Made by a program: the position numbers and the translations under genes. From the NCBI GenBank assembly GCA_030951045.1, contig JAUZQJ010000021.1, positions 16,944 through 80,943 of the forward strand: 64,000 bases of DNA, written 5' to 3'. Positions 20,371 through 30,921 of this stretch are shown here, piece after piece (the stretch's first letter is position 1; every line of letters begins with the position of its first letter). The DNA is from Mariprofundus sp. (lineage in GTDB: Bacteria; Pseudomonadota; Zetaproteobacteria; Mariprofundales; Mariprofundaceae). Below the pieces are notes generated by a model. That model was not told the origin of the DNA. It worked only from the letters and a program-made list of their open reading frames with translations, and did not search any database.

Positions 20371-20937
20371 ATGAAAAAAATATTATTTGGTTGTTCGATG
20401 ATGTTATGTGCAGCGCTGCCGTTCACTGCTGCTGCCGGGCCGCAAGAGCGAGGTATGTTGACCGGTGCGGCAGTTGGCGCGACAGCCGGTGCTTTGATTG
20501 GCTCACAGACCGATGAAACTGCAGAAGGAGCTATGATGGGCGCTATGTTTGGGGCATTTGCAGGTGCTCTGTTATCCAATGTGCATACCGCGCCAAGGCA
20601 TGCGCAAAGTCCACAACGCGTTGTTTACCCTGCATATCAATATCACCAGCGTGATCATTATAGAAATTCGATATATAGGGATCATCGTTATCAAGCGAAA
20701 CATAGAAGAGATCACAAACAGAGATATGAACAAACACGCCGCAGCCATACGTATCAATATGCCCGCTACAGTACAAACAGGAATCCGCACTATCATGGTA
20801 GATTTGATCACCATCAGAGCCGGATGATGAGGCCTTCAAGAGAGCATCGGCATGCAGAGGTGTATGCGAATGATCGATTGAGCAGGAGTGCGAACCGTTC
20901 AATTGGCCGGATTCAGCATTACGCGAGAGCAGATTAA
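20371..20937 (+). CDS. Secreted glycine-zipper protein with His/Arg/Tyr-rich tail
   Basis: Signal peptide; GMLTGAAVGATAGALIGSQTDETAEGAMMGAMFGAFAGALL glycine zipper; low-complexity H/R/Y tail. Confidence 0.75.
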   Translation: MKKILFGCSMMLCAALPFTAAAGPQERGMLTGAAVGATAGALIGSQTDETAEGAMMGAMFGAFAGALLSNVHTAPRHAQSPQRVVYPAYQYHQRDHYRNSIYRDHRYQAKHRRDHKQRYEQTRRSHTYQYARYSTNRNPHYHGRFDHHQSRMMRPSREHRHAEVYANDRLSRSANRSIGRIQHYARAD

Positions 20938-20986
20938 TATCGATTTGAAGCGAGGATTGAAGCTCGATAGAGGATAGATGGAATAA

Positions 20987-21028
20987 TCTCTGAATCGGGT
21001 TATTGAAAATGATAACCCGATTCAGAGA
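20987..21028. terminator. Perfect 17-bp inverted repeat between convergent genes (putative bidirectional terminator)
   Basis: tctctgaatcgggttat-tgaaaatg-ataacccgattcagaga. Confidence 0.6.
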
Positions 21029-21041
21029 CTGGTTGCGTAGT

Positions 21042-22247
21042 TTAGTCGTTTAAACTGTTGGCGGCTTCAGAGATGCGGTTGACCGCATCCTCCAGGGTGT
21101 CCTGGCTAACTGCATAGGAGAAACGGATATGACCGGGGGAACCAAAGGCCGTGCCCGGCACCAGTGCAACACCTGCTTCTTCGAGTAACCATTCACAAAT
21201 GACCACATCGTCTGTCAGCGTGATGCCGGATGGCGTGGTTTTTCCAATCCAGGCTTCTACGGATGGAAATACATAAAAGGCACCATCAGGTGTGATGGCG
21301 TTCATGCCCGGAATAGCATTGATGGCTGCTACCAACCATGTGCGGCGGGTTTCGTAGGTGGCAACCATCTTGTCCAATTCATCGGTTGGCCCCTCAAGAG
21401 CTGCCAGAGCTGCCTTCTGTGCAATGGAATTCGGGTTGGATGTGCTCTGACCCTGAATTTTGGACATGGCTTTAATGATTAAGCTTGGCCCTGCACAAAA
21501 ACCAATGCGCCAGCCAGTCATGCAATAGGCTTTGGATACACCGCTTAGGGTTACGGTTTGATCTTTTAAGTCCGGGTTGACCTGTGCAAAGGTGGCAAAG
21601 GCTTTCCCATCAAAGAGAATTTTTTCATACATATCATCGGTAGCAACAATCAGTTCCGGATGTTTACGCACCACATTGCCAATGGCCTTCAATTCTTCTG
21701 CAGAATAGGCCATGCCGGTAGGGTTCGAGGGGGAGTTAAGGAACAGGATTTTGCAACGATGGCACAATACTTCATCCAGTTGTGCTGCGGTGATTTTAAA
21801 GCCGTCCGCCGCAGTGGTCTGTACAATGACAGGTGTGCCTTCCGCTAATTTTACCATATCCGGATAAGATACCCAGTAAGGCGCAGGGATAATTGCGCGC
21901 TCACCCGGATTCATAACGGCCATCAGCAGGTTATAAATACACTGTTTGCCGCCTGATGATACCAGGATATCGTCAGCGCTATATTCAAGATCATTATCAT
22001 GCTTGAACTTCGCGGCGACTGCTTTCCGTAGTTCAGGGATACCGGCAACTGCCGTGTAGCGGGTGAAACCGGTTTTGATAGCCTCAATGCCTGCCTCACG
22101 GGCTGCTTGTGGTGTTTCAAAATCCGGCTCTCCGACAGAGAGTGAAATCACACTTTTTCCCGCAGCGCGCATTTCGGCTGCTTTGGCAGTGATGGCCAGT
22201 GTGGCCGATGGTTTAATTTGTTGGACGCGAATAGATAGTCTTTTCAT
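21042..22247 (-). CDS. Class I aspartate/aromatic aminotransferase
   Basis: SLSVGEPDFETP, NSPSNPTGMAYS, LSGVSKAYCMTGWRIGF (PLP lysine). Confidence 0.93.
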   Translation of the reverse strand: MKRLSIRVQQIKPSATLAITAKAAEMRAAGKSVISLSVGEPDFETPQAAREAGIEAIKTGFTRYTAVAGIPELRKAVAAKFKHDNDLEYSADDILVSSGGKQCIYNLLMAVMNPGERAIIPAPYWVSYPDMVKLAEGTPVIVQTTAADGFKITAAQLDEVLCHRCKILFLNSPSNPTGMAYSAEELKAIGNVVRKHPELIVATDDMYEKILFDGKAFATFAQVNPDLKDQTVTLSGVSKAYCMTGWRIGFCAGPSLIIKAMSKIQGQSTSNPNSIAQKAALAALEGPTDELDKMVATYETRRTWLVAAINAIPGMNAITPDGAFYVFPSVEAWIGKTTPSGITLTDDVVICEWLLEEAGVALVPGTAFGSPGHIRFSYAVSQDTLEDAVNRISEAANSLND

Positions 22248-22332
22248 GACTTTATTCTGCCATAGCGAAAAGAATGCTCAAGTGGAATGTGAAAAGAATG
22301 TTATTTATGCATATGTGTTTGATCAGGTTGCG

Positions 22333-24948
22333 TTACTCCTGTCTCCACAGAATTTGCGGTAGCGGGCTCTCCAGAAGCCAGCGACTTTGATCCGTATTGT
22401 TTTGTATGATCCCGGTCAAATCTGAATCTGAGTTTATGCTGGCTTTGCCTTGGAATGACTGTTCATGACTAAGCAAGGAGATGCCGGATATATCTGCTTT
22501 TTTTTCAAACACACGAAAGCGAAATTCTAGTTTTTTGTAAGCATAAGCGTGTGTTAAAGAAGGGGATTTAAAGCCCAAACGTACAGACAGAGATTCTGCC
22601 TTTTTGTGTTGTTTCCAGTTGCCACTATAGATCAAGATATCACCATTGCTTCGCCGCCATGTATCCTGCCAGTTACGCTCTGGAATCGTGCTTGTGATAA
22701 GACCCTTCAAAATGATATTGGCCTGCAGGGAGCCGCTGATATCCGCTTGCATCCAATCATTTAAGCCCTGAACCTGATCGAGTTGAATGTTCTGGCCCAG
22801 TATATCTCCTTGAATTTGCAAGCCATCAGGAGTAGGTGAGAATACAATCTGTTTGCTTGTGAGCGTACCGGCAGCAAAGGCACTCTGTAGTTTTTTTAGG
22901 GTCAACGCGCCTTGAGATAAGCTGTAGACACTGCGTATATTATGCCATTGATTATGTAATAGTGTTAATTCAGCCTGTTTGATCTCTCCGCGCAGATATA
23001 TTTGTAGCAGCGGAGAAGAGAGGGGGGGCAGGCTACTCCAATCCAGTGTGCCGCTGATGATATCAATATCGCCGCGTTGGCTGTCCTGGTTGAAGGAGCC
23101 CTGCAAGCTTGCTTTGCCAAATATGCCATCAACAAGCAGATGCTCGGAGCTGAAGGTGCCCTTGTCGATCTGTACTTCACCATCGCTATGCCAATCCTGG
23201 GTGCCGATATGTTGAAGTTGAAAGCTACCACGCAAATTGGCAGTCCAGTGCTGCGGTGCTTTCCAATGGCTGCTTCCGCTGCCTGTAAGCTGGCCGGTAA
23301 TATCCTGCATGCTGGCTGGAACGGCGATGGATTGTTTTTTAAGTGAGTCAAAATCCAATTTCAATGTCTCAATGCTCAGAGCATGTTGTTCTTTTTTTTC
23401 TGACCAGTTTAACCCTGTAATGCTCGATGCATCCAGCTGGCAACGGTTCATATTGATAGCAGAGGGTTTGTGATCAGATATTGTGATATCAACCTGACAA
23501 AGTGCAACTACATTGGCTGCTTTATTTCCCCATGGTTGATAGTTGATATGTGCTGGTGTCGCATCGATGTTTAGCTCCAGCGTTTTCTTTTTTTCATGCT
23601 GGTGAAGGTGTACAGAGCCTTGAATGCTGCCACTTGCTTGCAATACCGGTTTCAGCCCTAATGAAGATAGCAATAAATTACTTAATGGTTGCCATAGCAC
23701 ACTGTCACTATCATGGGTTTCAAGTTCCAGGTTTTTATCACCGTTTTCTTTTTGATCACTTAATACATTGATGGTGCCGGTCACGTTGGATGAGGAAATA
23801 TGCGACTTCGCATTCCATGTCGTTGTGCTACCGGAAAGCTCATACACATCCAGGTGTAATGGCGGTAAAGCAATGGTTTGGTCATCATACTGGAAGCTGG
23901 CGTCATTGAGCTCCAGAGCGGCCTGGCCTTGCCATGTTTTTTCATTCCATTGTAGCGATGCCATCAACTGAGTTGTGCCTGAAATGTCGCGGTGGAAGGT
24001 GACGCCCTTAGGGATAAATGGATGCCAGCGCATCAGTTCAATATTTTTAGCATCCAGCGTGGTGCTGCAGTTGTTGTGTTCACAAGAGCCGACAATAGCA
24101 ATGACCGCCTGCCCATCCAGATGAATGAAGCTATCTTTCCACTCCAGTTTACCATCACTCAGATGACTAAGTTTACCACGCAGTTTGACGGCCAACTTGT
24201 TCGGCTCGTTTTCGAGCATCATTTCACCGAATAGGGCCCATGTCTGATGTTTACTGATATCCATCGTGACCGAACCGGATAGATTGTTTCCTTCGCCTTC
24301 GATCCAGTGCATCAAGGAGGTTGGGGCAAAGGCACTCAGTTTTGCTACGGGTAAATTGGCCAGCTTTATTTTGCCAAAGCCACTCTCAATGTGGCCCTGA
24401 TGAAACAGGATTCGACCATGTCCACTGACAGCCTGTTTTTCTTTCTGGGCATTGAACTCCCACAGTGTTTCACGCTCTGTGCCGAGGCCCCTGAGTTCTA
24501 ATTGCAGATTGCTGAGCAGAGGGGTTCCATCAGGAGCTTCAACAGTGCTTCGAATAAGATGAATGCGTTCAACAGGTAGCCTTGAGATGAATGTTGCACT
24601 TAAATCTACAGCATTGGATTTAAGCTTGAAGAGAGCATCATGCATATCAAGTGTATCGACTTTAATTTGCCCCATTAGCAGGGGCAGTAGCCGAAGGCTT
24701 ATATTGATATGTTTGGCTTGAAGCTGAAAGTCCGGGTGATCAAGTTTTACCTGATCCAAGCGTAGCCCTATGCCATGCATAAATGTCACCGCAGTTTTTT
24801 CACTCTGCATGCTTGCATTGGCATAATGGCTCATATGCTCACTTAAGCGGGTATTGAGTGCGTCTGCATCCAGACGCACCCACAATAGAACGATCAGCGC
24901 CAATACAACTGCGCAGACTCCAATAGCCGTGCGCAGTTTAGCTGTCAT
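22333..24948 (-). CDS. AsmA-like/TamB-type large periplasmic membrane-anchored protein
   Basis: N-terminal TM (AIGVCAVVLALIVLLWV), then ~850 aa of beta-rich AsmA-like sequence (LKLDHPDFQLQAKHINISLRLLPLLMGQIKVDTLDMHD). Confidence 0.6.
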   Translation of the reverse strand: MTAKLRTAIGVCAVVLALIVLLWVRLDADALNTRLSEHMSHYANASMQSEKTAVTFMHGIGLRLDQVKLDHPDFQLQAKHINISLRLLPLLMGQIKVDTLDMHDALFKLKSNAVDLSATFISRLPVERIHLIRSTVEAPDGTPLLSNLQLELRGLGTERETLWEFNAQKEKQAVSGHGRILFHQGHIESGFGKIKLANLPVAKLSAFAPTSLMHWIEGEGNNLSGSVTMDISKHQTWALFGEMMLENEPNKLAVKLRGKLSHLSDGKLEWKDSFIHLDGQAVIAIVGSCEHNNCSTTLDAKNIELMRWHPFIPKGVTFHRDISGTTQLMASLQWNEKTWQGQAALELNDASFQYDDQTIALPPLHLDVYELSGSTTTWNAKSHISSSNVTGTINVLSDQKENGDKNLELETHDSDSVLWQPLSNLLLSSLGLKPVLQASGSIQGSVHLHQHEKKKTLELNIDATPAHINYQPWGNKAANVVALCQVDITISDHKPSAINMNRCQLDASSITGLNWSEKKEQHALSIETLKLDFDSLKKQSIAVPASMQDITGQLTGSGSSHWKAPQHWTANLRGSFQLQHIGTQDWHSDGEVQIDKGTFSSEHLLVDGIFGKASLQGSFNQDSQRGDIDIISGTLDWSSLPPLSSPLLQIYLRGEIKQAELTLLHNQWHNIRSVYSLSQGALTLKKLQSAFAAGTLTSKQIVFSPTPDGLQIQGDILGQNIQLDQVQGLNDWMQADISGSLQANIILKGLITSTIPERNWQDTWRRSNGDILIYSGNWKQHKKAESLSVRLGFKSPSLTHAYAYKKLEFRFRVFEKKADISGISLLSHEQSFQGKASINSDSDLTGIIQNNTDQSRWLLESPLPQILWRQE

Positions 24949-24955
24949 GAAGGTA

Positions 24956-26389
24956 TCAACCTTTGAGAAGTTCTGCTAAACGCTGATTGACCATGCCCGG
25001 ATTGGCTTTGCCGCGTGATGCTTTCATGACCTGACCAACAAAGAAGCCCATCAGTTTATCTTTTCCACCACGGTAACCTGCCACCTGATCCGGGTTGGCA
25101 GCCATCACTTCAAGAATGATTGTATCAATAGCACCGGTATCACTAACCTGCTTCAGTCCTTTGGCTTCAATAATGGCGTCGGCATCATCATCCGATTCCA
25201 TCATGTCATCGAGAATATCTTTGGCACTTTTCCCATTAATAGTGTTGTCTCCAACACGGTCGAGCAGGCCAGCCAAACGTTTGGCTGAAACGGGTGAATC
25301 AGCCAGATCTTTGCCAGCTTCCTTAAGGCGCCCAAGTAGTTCATTGGCCAGCCAGTTGGCACAGCGTTTCGGATCCGCCGGATGCGCTGCGACCAGAGAT
25401 TCATACCACACGGATATTTCACGCGTCTGGCTTAATACATCGGCATCATAGGAGGAGAGACCGTATTCGGTTTCAAAGCGTTTACGCAGCTCGCCGGGTA
25501 GTTCTGGCATGCCTGCTTTGATGGCATCAACTTCCTGTTGTGAAACACGCAGCGGTGGTAGGTCTGGCTCAGGGAAGTAGCGGTAATCATGGGCTTCTTC
25601 TTTGCTGCGCATGGAACGGGACTCAGATTTTACAGAGTCCCAGAGACGGGATTCCTGTATCACTTCGCCACCATCTTCAATGATTTCAATTTGTCGAACG
25701 ACTTCGAATTCAATGGCTTGTTTGATGAAACGGAAGGAGTTCATGTTTTTCATTTCAGTGCGTGTACCAAAAGGTTCTCCAGGGCGACGAACCGATACAT
25801 TGGCATCACAACGGAACTGACCTTTTTCCATGTCACCACCAGACACACCAAGAAAACGAATCAGTTGATGTAGCTGTTTGAGATAGGCGATGGCTTCATC
25901 AGCAGAGCGCATGTCCGGTTCGGAAACGATTTCCATCAATGGTACACCAGAGCGGTTCAGATCGATATGTGAGACGGCATCAAGCCCCTCATGCATCGAT
26001 TTGCCGGCATCTTCTTCCATGTGAATGCGTGTCACACCAAGACGTTTCTCACCACCATCTTTGGTAGGGATGTCGATATAACCACCTTCCACAATAGGCA
26101 CGGTAAACTGAGTGATTTGATAACCCTTGGGTAGATCCGGATAGAAATAGTTTTTACGATCAAATTTGGATTCTAGATTGATATGGGCATTGATCGCCAG
26201 ACCAGTCAGAATAGTTTTATCAACAGCTACGGTATTGAGTACTGGTAGCTGGCCGGGCATGCCAAGACAAACAGGGCATGTCTGCGTGTTTGGCTCAGCG
26301 CCAAAAACGGTGGAGCAGCCACAGAATGCTTTGGTGTCAGTATTAACCTGGCAATGAACCTCGAGTCCGATAACGGTTTCCCAACTCAT
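24956..26389 (-). CDS. gatB: Asp-tRNA(Asn)/Glu-tRNA(Gln) amidotransferase subunit B
   Basis: WETVIGLEVHCQVNTDTKAFCGC..TCPVCLGMPGQLPVLN; full-length GatB. Confidence 0.96.
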   Translation of the reverse strand: MSWETVIGLEVHCQVNTDTKAFCGCSTVFGAEPNTQTCPVCLGMPGQLPVLNTVAVDKTILTGLAINAHINLESKFDRKNYFYPDLPKGYQITQFTVPIVEGGYIDIPTKDGGEKRLGVTRIHMEEDAGKSMHEGLDAVSHIDLNRSGVPLMEIVSEPDMRSADEAIAYLKQLHQLIRFLGVSGGDMEKGQFRCDANVSVRRPGEPFGTRTEMKNMNSFRFIKQAIEFEVVRQIEIIEDGGEVIQESRLWDSVKSESRSMRSKEEAHDYRYFPEPDLPPLRVSQQEVDAIKAGMPELPGELRKRFETEYGLSSYDADVLSQTREISVWYESLVAAHPADPKRCANWLANELLGRLKEAGKDLADSPVSAKRLAGLLDRVGDNTINGKSAKDILDDMMESDDDADAIIEAKGLKQVSDTGAIDTIILEVMAANPDQVAGYRGGKDKLMGFFVGQVMKASRGKANPGMVNQRLAELLKG

Positions 26390-27864
26390 GATTCACCTCC
26401 ATTCATATTAAACTCAGCAGGATGTTGATTGCTCCAGTCGGTTGCACCTTCATAAGCGGCAGCAGCAGCAAGCACCGTGTCTTCATGCCATGCGGGGCCG
26501 ATCCACTGCAGACCAACAGGTAAGTTGCTGGCGAAACCACACGGTTGCGACAGGCCGGGAAGCCCCGCCAGGTTGACTGCAATAGTGAAGATATCTGAGA
26601 GGTACATGGTTAATGGGTCATCTGTTTTTTCACCCAGTTTGAAGGCTGGAATAGGGGATGTCGGGGTGGCAATAACATCCACCTGTTCAAAGGCCTGAAT
26701 GAAGTCCTGTTGAATGAGGGTGCGTACTTTTTGGGCTTTGAGGTAATAGGCATCGTAATAACCGGACGAGAGTGTAAATGCACCGGTCAAGATGCGGCGT
26801 TTTACTTCAGAACCAAAACCTTCATCGCGGGAGCGTGTGTACATATCCAGCAAATCTTCCGGATTATCGCAGCGATGGCCGAAGCGCACACTGTCATAGC
26901 GGGATAGGTTGGCAGAAGCTTCAGACGGTGCAATAACATAATAGGCAGCTACAGCATGTTCGGTGTTTGGTAGGCTGATATCGATGATTTCAGCGCCGAG
27001 TTCTTCACATTTTTGCAATGCTGCTTCAACAGATTGACGTACTTCTGCATCCATACCATCAACAAAATACTCTTTTGGTTTACCAATCTTCAAGCCTTTC
27101 ATGTCCTGTGCTTCACATGCTGCGAGCCAGTCAATGGCCGGAGCATCGGATACGGATGTTGCATCGCCAGCGTCATGGCCGGAGATGGCTGCGGTGATCA
27201 TGGCACAGTCTTTAACATTGCCTGCCATTGGGCCAGCCTGATCAAGCGAAGAAGCAAAGGCGATGATGCCACGACGAGATACACGACCATAGGTTGGTTT
27301 AAGGCCGGTAATGCCTGTGAGAGCGGCGGGCTGACGAATGGATCCGCCAGTATCGGTGCCAAGGGCTGCAGGTGTGAGAGCTGCGGCAACAGAAGCGGCA
27401 GAGCCACCAGATGAACCACCGGGGATGCGCTCTGTGTCCCAAGGGTTGCGGCATGGACCAAAAGCAGATGTTTCATTGGATGATCCCATGGCGAACTCAT
27501 CCATATTGGTTTTACCCACCAGTACAGCACCGGCTTCTTTCAGTTTTGTGATGACATGAGCGTCATACGGGGCTTCAAAACCTTCAAGTATATTAGAGCA
27601 GCAGCGCGTAGGCCCGTCTTGCGTACAGAAAATATCTTTTACTGCAATCGGTAGGCCTTCCAGTGCACGTGCTCCATGTTCTTTGCGATAAGCATCGGAA
27701 GCGGCAGCTTGAGCGAGGACATGATTTGCATCAAGATGTACAAATGCGTTGAGTGTACTATTGAATGCTGCGATGCGATCAAGATAAAGCTGCGCAATTT
27801 CAACAGCAGTGGTTTCTCCGTTGTTTAAACGGTTTTGAATATCAGATAAAGAAGAGAATGGCAT
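26386..27864 (-). CDS. gatA: Asp-tRNA(Asn)/Glu-tRNA(Gln) amidotransferase subunit A
   Basis: Amidase signature IPGGSSGGSAASVAAALTPAALGTDTGGSIRQPA. Confidence 0.96.
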   Translation of the reverse strand: MPFSSLSDIQNRLNNGETTAVEIAQLYLDRIAAFNSTLNAFVHLDANHVLAQAAASDAYRKEHGARALEGLPIAVKDIFCTQDGPTRCCSNILEGFEAPYDAHVITKLKEAGAVLVGKTNMDEFAMGSSNETSAFGPCRNPWDTERIPGGSSGGSAASVAAALTPAALGTDTGGSIRQPAALTGITGLKPTYGRVSRRGIIAFASSLDQAGPMAGNVKDCAMITAAISGHDAGDATSVSDAPAIDWLAACEAQDMKGLKIGKPKEYFVDGMDAEVRQSVEAALQKCEELGAEIIDISLPNTEHAVAAYYVIAPSEASANLSRYDSVRFGHRCDNPEDLLDMYTRSRDEGFGSEVKRRILTGAFTLSSGYYDAYYLKAQKVRTLIQQDFIQAFEQVDVIATPTSPIPAFKLGEKTDDPLTMYLSDIFTIAVNLAGLPGLSQPCGFASNLPVGLQWIGPAWHEDTVLAAAAAYEGATDWSNQHPAEFNMNGGES

Positions 27865-28142
27865 TATTCGATCACCTTCGGCACAACATAGAGGCCAGAT
27901 TCAATTTTAGGGGATGAAGCTTGCAGGTCATCACGACGGTTGCCGTTGGTTACGATGTTAGCGCGTAACGGCATAGCAGCATCATGGGGGTGGGCCGTTG
28001 GTTCAATGCCATCGGTATCCACCTTACTTAGCTGTTCAACATAACCAATAATATTGGCCAGTTGGGGGCCGAGTTCAGCCGCCTCATCATCAGTCAGGCG
28101 AATGCGGGAAAGCATGGCCACTTTTTTTACATCAATATCCAT
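27864..28142 (-). CDS. gatC: Asp-tRNA(Asn)/Glu-tRNA(Gln) amidotransferase subunit C
   Basis: VKKVAMLSRIRLTDDEAAELGPQLANIIGYVEQLSKVDTDGIEPTAHP. Confidence 0.94.
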   Translation of the reverse strand: MDIDVKKVAMLSRIRLTDDEAAELGPQLANIIGYVEQLSKVDTDGIEPTAHPHDAAMPLRANIVTNGNRRDDLQASSPKIESGLYVVPKVIE

Positions 28143-28295
28143 AGGGTTGCCTCATCATAAAATCGGAGCGAAGCATAGCCAGAAAAGAGCAGCGACTCCA
28201 CCCGTATGATATGGGGCGGCACGATATGGCCGGGATGAATAAATCCACATGCAGTCCTCTCTTGAATCTGTATGATGGCCGCGTGGGGGATAACT

Positions 28296-28853
28296 ATGCA
28301 TGATTTAATAGAGCAGAAAGCGCAGATTAATCCCGTATTGGTTGGCTTGATGGGGTCAGGAAAAAGCAGTATTGGCCGTCGTTTGGCAAAACACCTCAAG
28401 CTCGAATTGATAGATCTGGATCATTATATAGTTGAAAAAGATGGACGTTCCATTCCGGAAATCTTCGCGCAAGAGGGCGAACCTTTCTTCAGGCAGTTAG
28501 AAACAGCCTGTCTGCGTGAAGTGCTGGGGAAACCTGCGGTGATAGCTACCGGTGGTGGTGTGGTAATGTCGGAGGAGAACTGCCAGCTGTTAAAAGCACA
28601 TCCACCAGTCATCTGGTTGAAAGCCAGTCCCCGTTTTTTAGCGAGACGCATTCATGGTGATAGCAATCGCCCCTTGCTTGCTGGTGAACAAACAATGGCA
28701 GATACATTGAGCAAGTTACAAACGCTGGCTGATCAGCGTTATCCCTTATATGAAGCGTGCGCTGATTTTACCTTGCCACGCGGGGATATGAAAAAGCCTG
28801 AAGCGTTAAACGCGATTATTGTTTTTCTCAGTCACTGGCGTGGAGAGCATTGA
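28296..28853 (+). CDS. aroK: Shikimate kinase
   Basis: LVGLMGSGKSSIGRRLAKHL, DLDHYIVEKDGRSIPEIF, ATGGGVV. Confidence 0.93.
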   Translation: MHDLIEQKAQINPVLVGLMGSGKSSIGRRLAKHLKLELIDLDHYIVEKDGRSIPEIFAQEGEPFFRQLETACLREVLGKPAVIATGGGVVMSEENCQLLKAHPPVIWLKASPRFLARRIHGDSNRPLLAGEQTMADTLSKLQTLADQRYPLYEACADFTLPRGDMKKPEALNAIIVFLSHWRGEH

Positions 28854-29074
28854 TTTGCTTTGACTGCTGCCCCAAGTTGGAACATTAGAAAGATTGTCTG
28901 ATTGGCATAGTTGGTCTTGTTCGAAAAAGGGTGAATTGCTTCACGATGGGGTGTGTTGCATGCCTTCGAAATTTTAGATGATGATGTTTTAAGTTGTTTT
29001 GTCTGCTTTCTGTTGCCAACAAATGAGCAGTAGGTAGCTTGCCGCTCCCTTTTATATCTATATGGAGTGACCGA

Positions 29075-30646
29075 ATGAGTTCTATCCCCGCGACATCAAT
29101 TAAACAGGCACTAATTAGTGTGTCAGACAAAACCAACGTGGAAGCTTTTGCCAGAGCTCTGGTAGAGCGAGGTGTGAACATCTTATCAACCGGCGGTACT
29201 GCCAAGTTGTTGCGCGCTGCAGGTATTGAGTGCCGTGATGTGTCTGATTACACCGGCTTTCCTGAAATGATGGATGGTCGTGTGAAAACACTGAACCCTA
29301 AGGTGCATGGTGGTATCCTGGCGCGTCGTGATAATGATGGTGATCTGGCCTCCATGGCAGAGCATGGCATTGAGCAAATTGATCTGGTTTGTGTGAACTT
29401 GTATCCATTCCGCGAAGCTGTGGCCAAAGAAGGCTGCACTGTGGATGATGCGATTGAAAATATCGATATCGGTGGCCCTTGCATGGTGCGAGCCTCTGCC
29501 AAGAATCATAAGTTTGTAACGATTGTGGTTGACCCTGCTGATTATGATGTGGTTATTAATGCGATGGATACGAATGCTTTAAGTGAAGGTGTACGTCGTG
29601 CGCTGGCGACCAAAGCGTTTGCGCATACAGCAGCCTATGATGGTGCTATTGCCAATCATTTTTCAGCTCTGAATCCGGATGCTTCCAAACGTAAGTTCCC
29701 TGATATTTTCACGCGTCAGTTTATTAAGACACCTGACACATTGCGCTATGGTGAAAATCCGCATCAGGATGGTGCTTTTTACGCTGATATCGAAGATGAA
29801 GGTTTGTCATTGGCTGATTGTGAAGTATTACAGGGTAAAGCGATGTCTTACAATAATATCGCTGATGCTGATGCTGCCTTTGCACTGGTACGTGACTTGA
29901 ATGAAGAAGCTGTTGTGATCGTTAAGCATGCCAACCCATGTGGTGTGGCGATGGGTTGTGGCACGCAGGCCGAGATCTATGAGCGTGCACGTGCAGCTGA
30001 TTCAGTATCTGCTTTTGGTGGTATTGCAGCTTTTAATCGTGAACTCACAGCGGATACCGCGAAATTGATTGCACAAACGTTTATGGAAGTTGTGATTGCG
30101 CCCGGTTTCACAGATGAAGCACGTGCAGTATTGAAAGAACGCAAAAACCTGCGCCTGCTGTTTGCTCCGTCCATTGAGGCTGTTACCGGCGGTTTGGAAT
30201 TCAAACGTGTGAGTGGTGGTCTGTTAGTGCAGGAACGTGATGCACACATTCTTGATCGTGACGCTTGTACCGTGGTGACCAAGCGTGCGCCTACAGAAGC
30301 TGAATGGAATGATATGTTGTTTGCATGGTCTGTTGCCAAGCATGTGAAATCCAATGCTATTGTCTTTGTCAAAGAGGGTGTGACCTTAGGTGTTGGAGCG
30401 GGACAGATGAACCGCGTGAGCTCTACCCGTATCGCAGCACATCATGGTGGTGATTCCATTCAGGGGTCAGCTGTTGCATCGGATGCGTTTTTCCCTTTCC
30501 GTGATGGTGTCGATGCGTTGGCTGATGCAGGTGCAAAAGCAGTGATTCAGCCGGGTGGTTCGATCCGTGATGATGAAGTGATTGCAGCAGCCAATGAACA
30601 TGGTTTAGCGATGATTTTCACTGGTATTCGTCACTTTAAACATTGA
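29075..30646 (+). CDS. purH: Bifunctional AICAR formyltransferase / IMP cyclohydrolase
   Basis: [56 protein letters not shown]. Confidence 0.96.
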   Translation: MSSIPATSIKQALISVSDKTNVEAFARALVERGVNILSTGGTAKLLRAAGIECRDVSDYTGFPEMMDGRVKTLNPKVHGGILARRDNDGDLASMAEHGIEQIDLVCVNLYPFREAVAKEGCTVDDAIENIDIGGPCMVRASAKNHKFVTIVVDPADYDVVINAMDTNALSEGVRRALATKAFAHTAAYDGAIANHFSALNPDASKRKFPDIFTRQFIKTPDTLRYGENPHQDGAFYADIEDEGLSLADCEVLQGKAMSYNNIADADAAFALVRDLNEEAVVIVKHANPCGVAMGCGTQAEIYERARAADSVSAFGGIAAFNRELTADTAKLIAQTFMEVVIAPGFTDEARAVLKERKNLRLLFAPSIEAVTGGLEFKRVSGGLLVQERDAHILDRDACTVVTKRAPTEAEWNDMLFAWSVAKHVKSNAIVFVKEGVTLGVGAGQMNRVSSTRIAAHHGGDSIQGSAVASDAFFPFRDGVDALADAGAKAVIQPGGSIRDDEVIAAANEHGLAMIFTGIRHFKH

Positions 30647-30831
30647 TGATTATTCAGTTTGATGACTTCGAAAAAAGCCATCATCCTGTTTGAACGATAA
30701 AAGGATTTTAATATTTGATTCATTAGGGGCTCATGCGATGGCTGCATCGTTCGTGCTGTCCGGAGCGGATCTCCTCCTCCCTCCCTTTTGATTCCTTCGG
30801 GCAACTGTTTCTCCCTAGAGAACATATTTCA

Positions 30832-30860
30832 GGCTCCGGTTTATACCGGGGTCTTTTTTA
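30832..30860 (+). terminator. Rho-independent terminator
   Basis: ctccggt-ttat-accgggg followed by tcttttttat. Confidence 0.75.
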
Positions 30861-30921
30861 TGTGCCTGTTTTCCATGTTGCTGTCCCAAGTGTTCATAAT
30901 AGTTGACGATCGTTCGTTATA

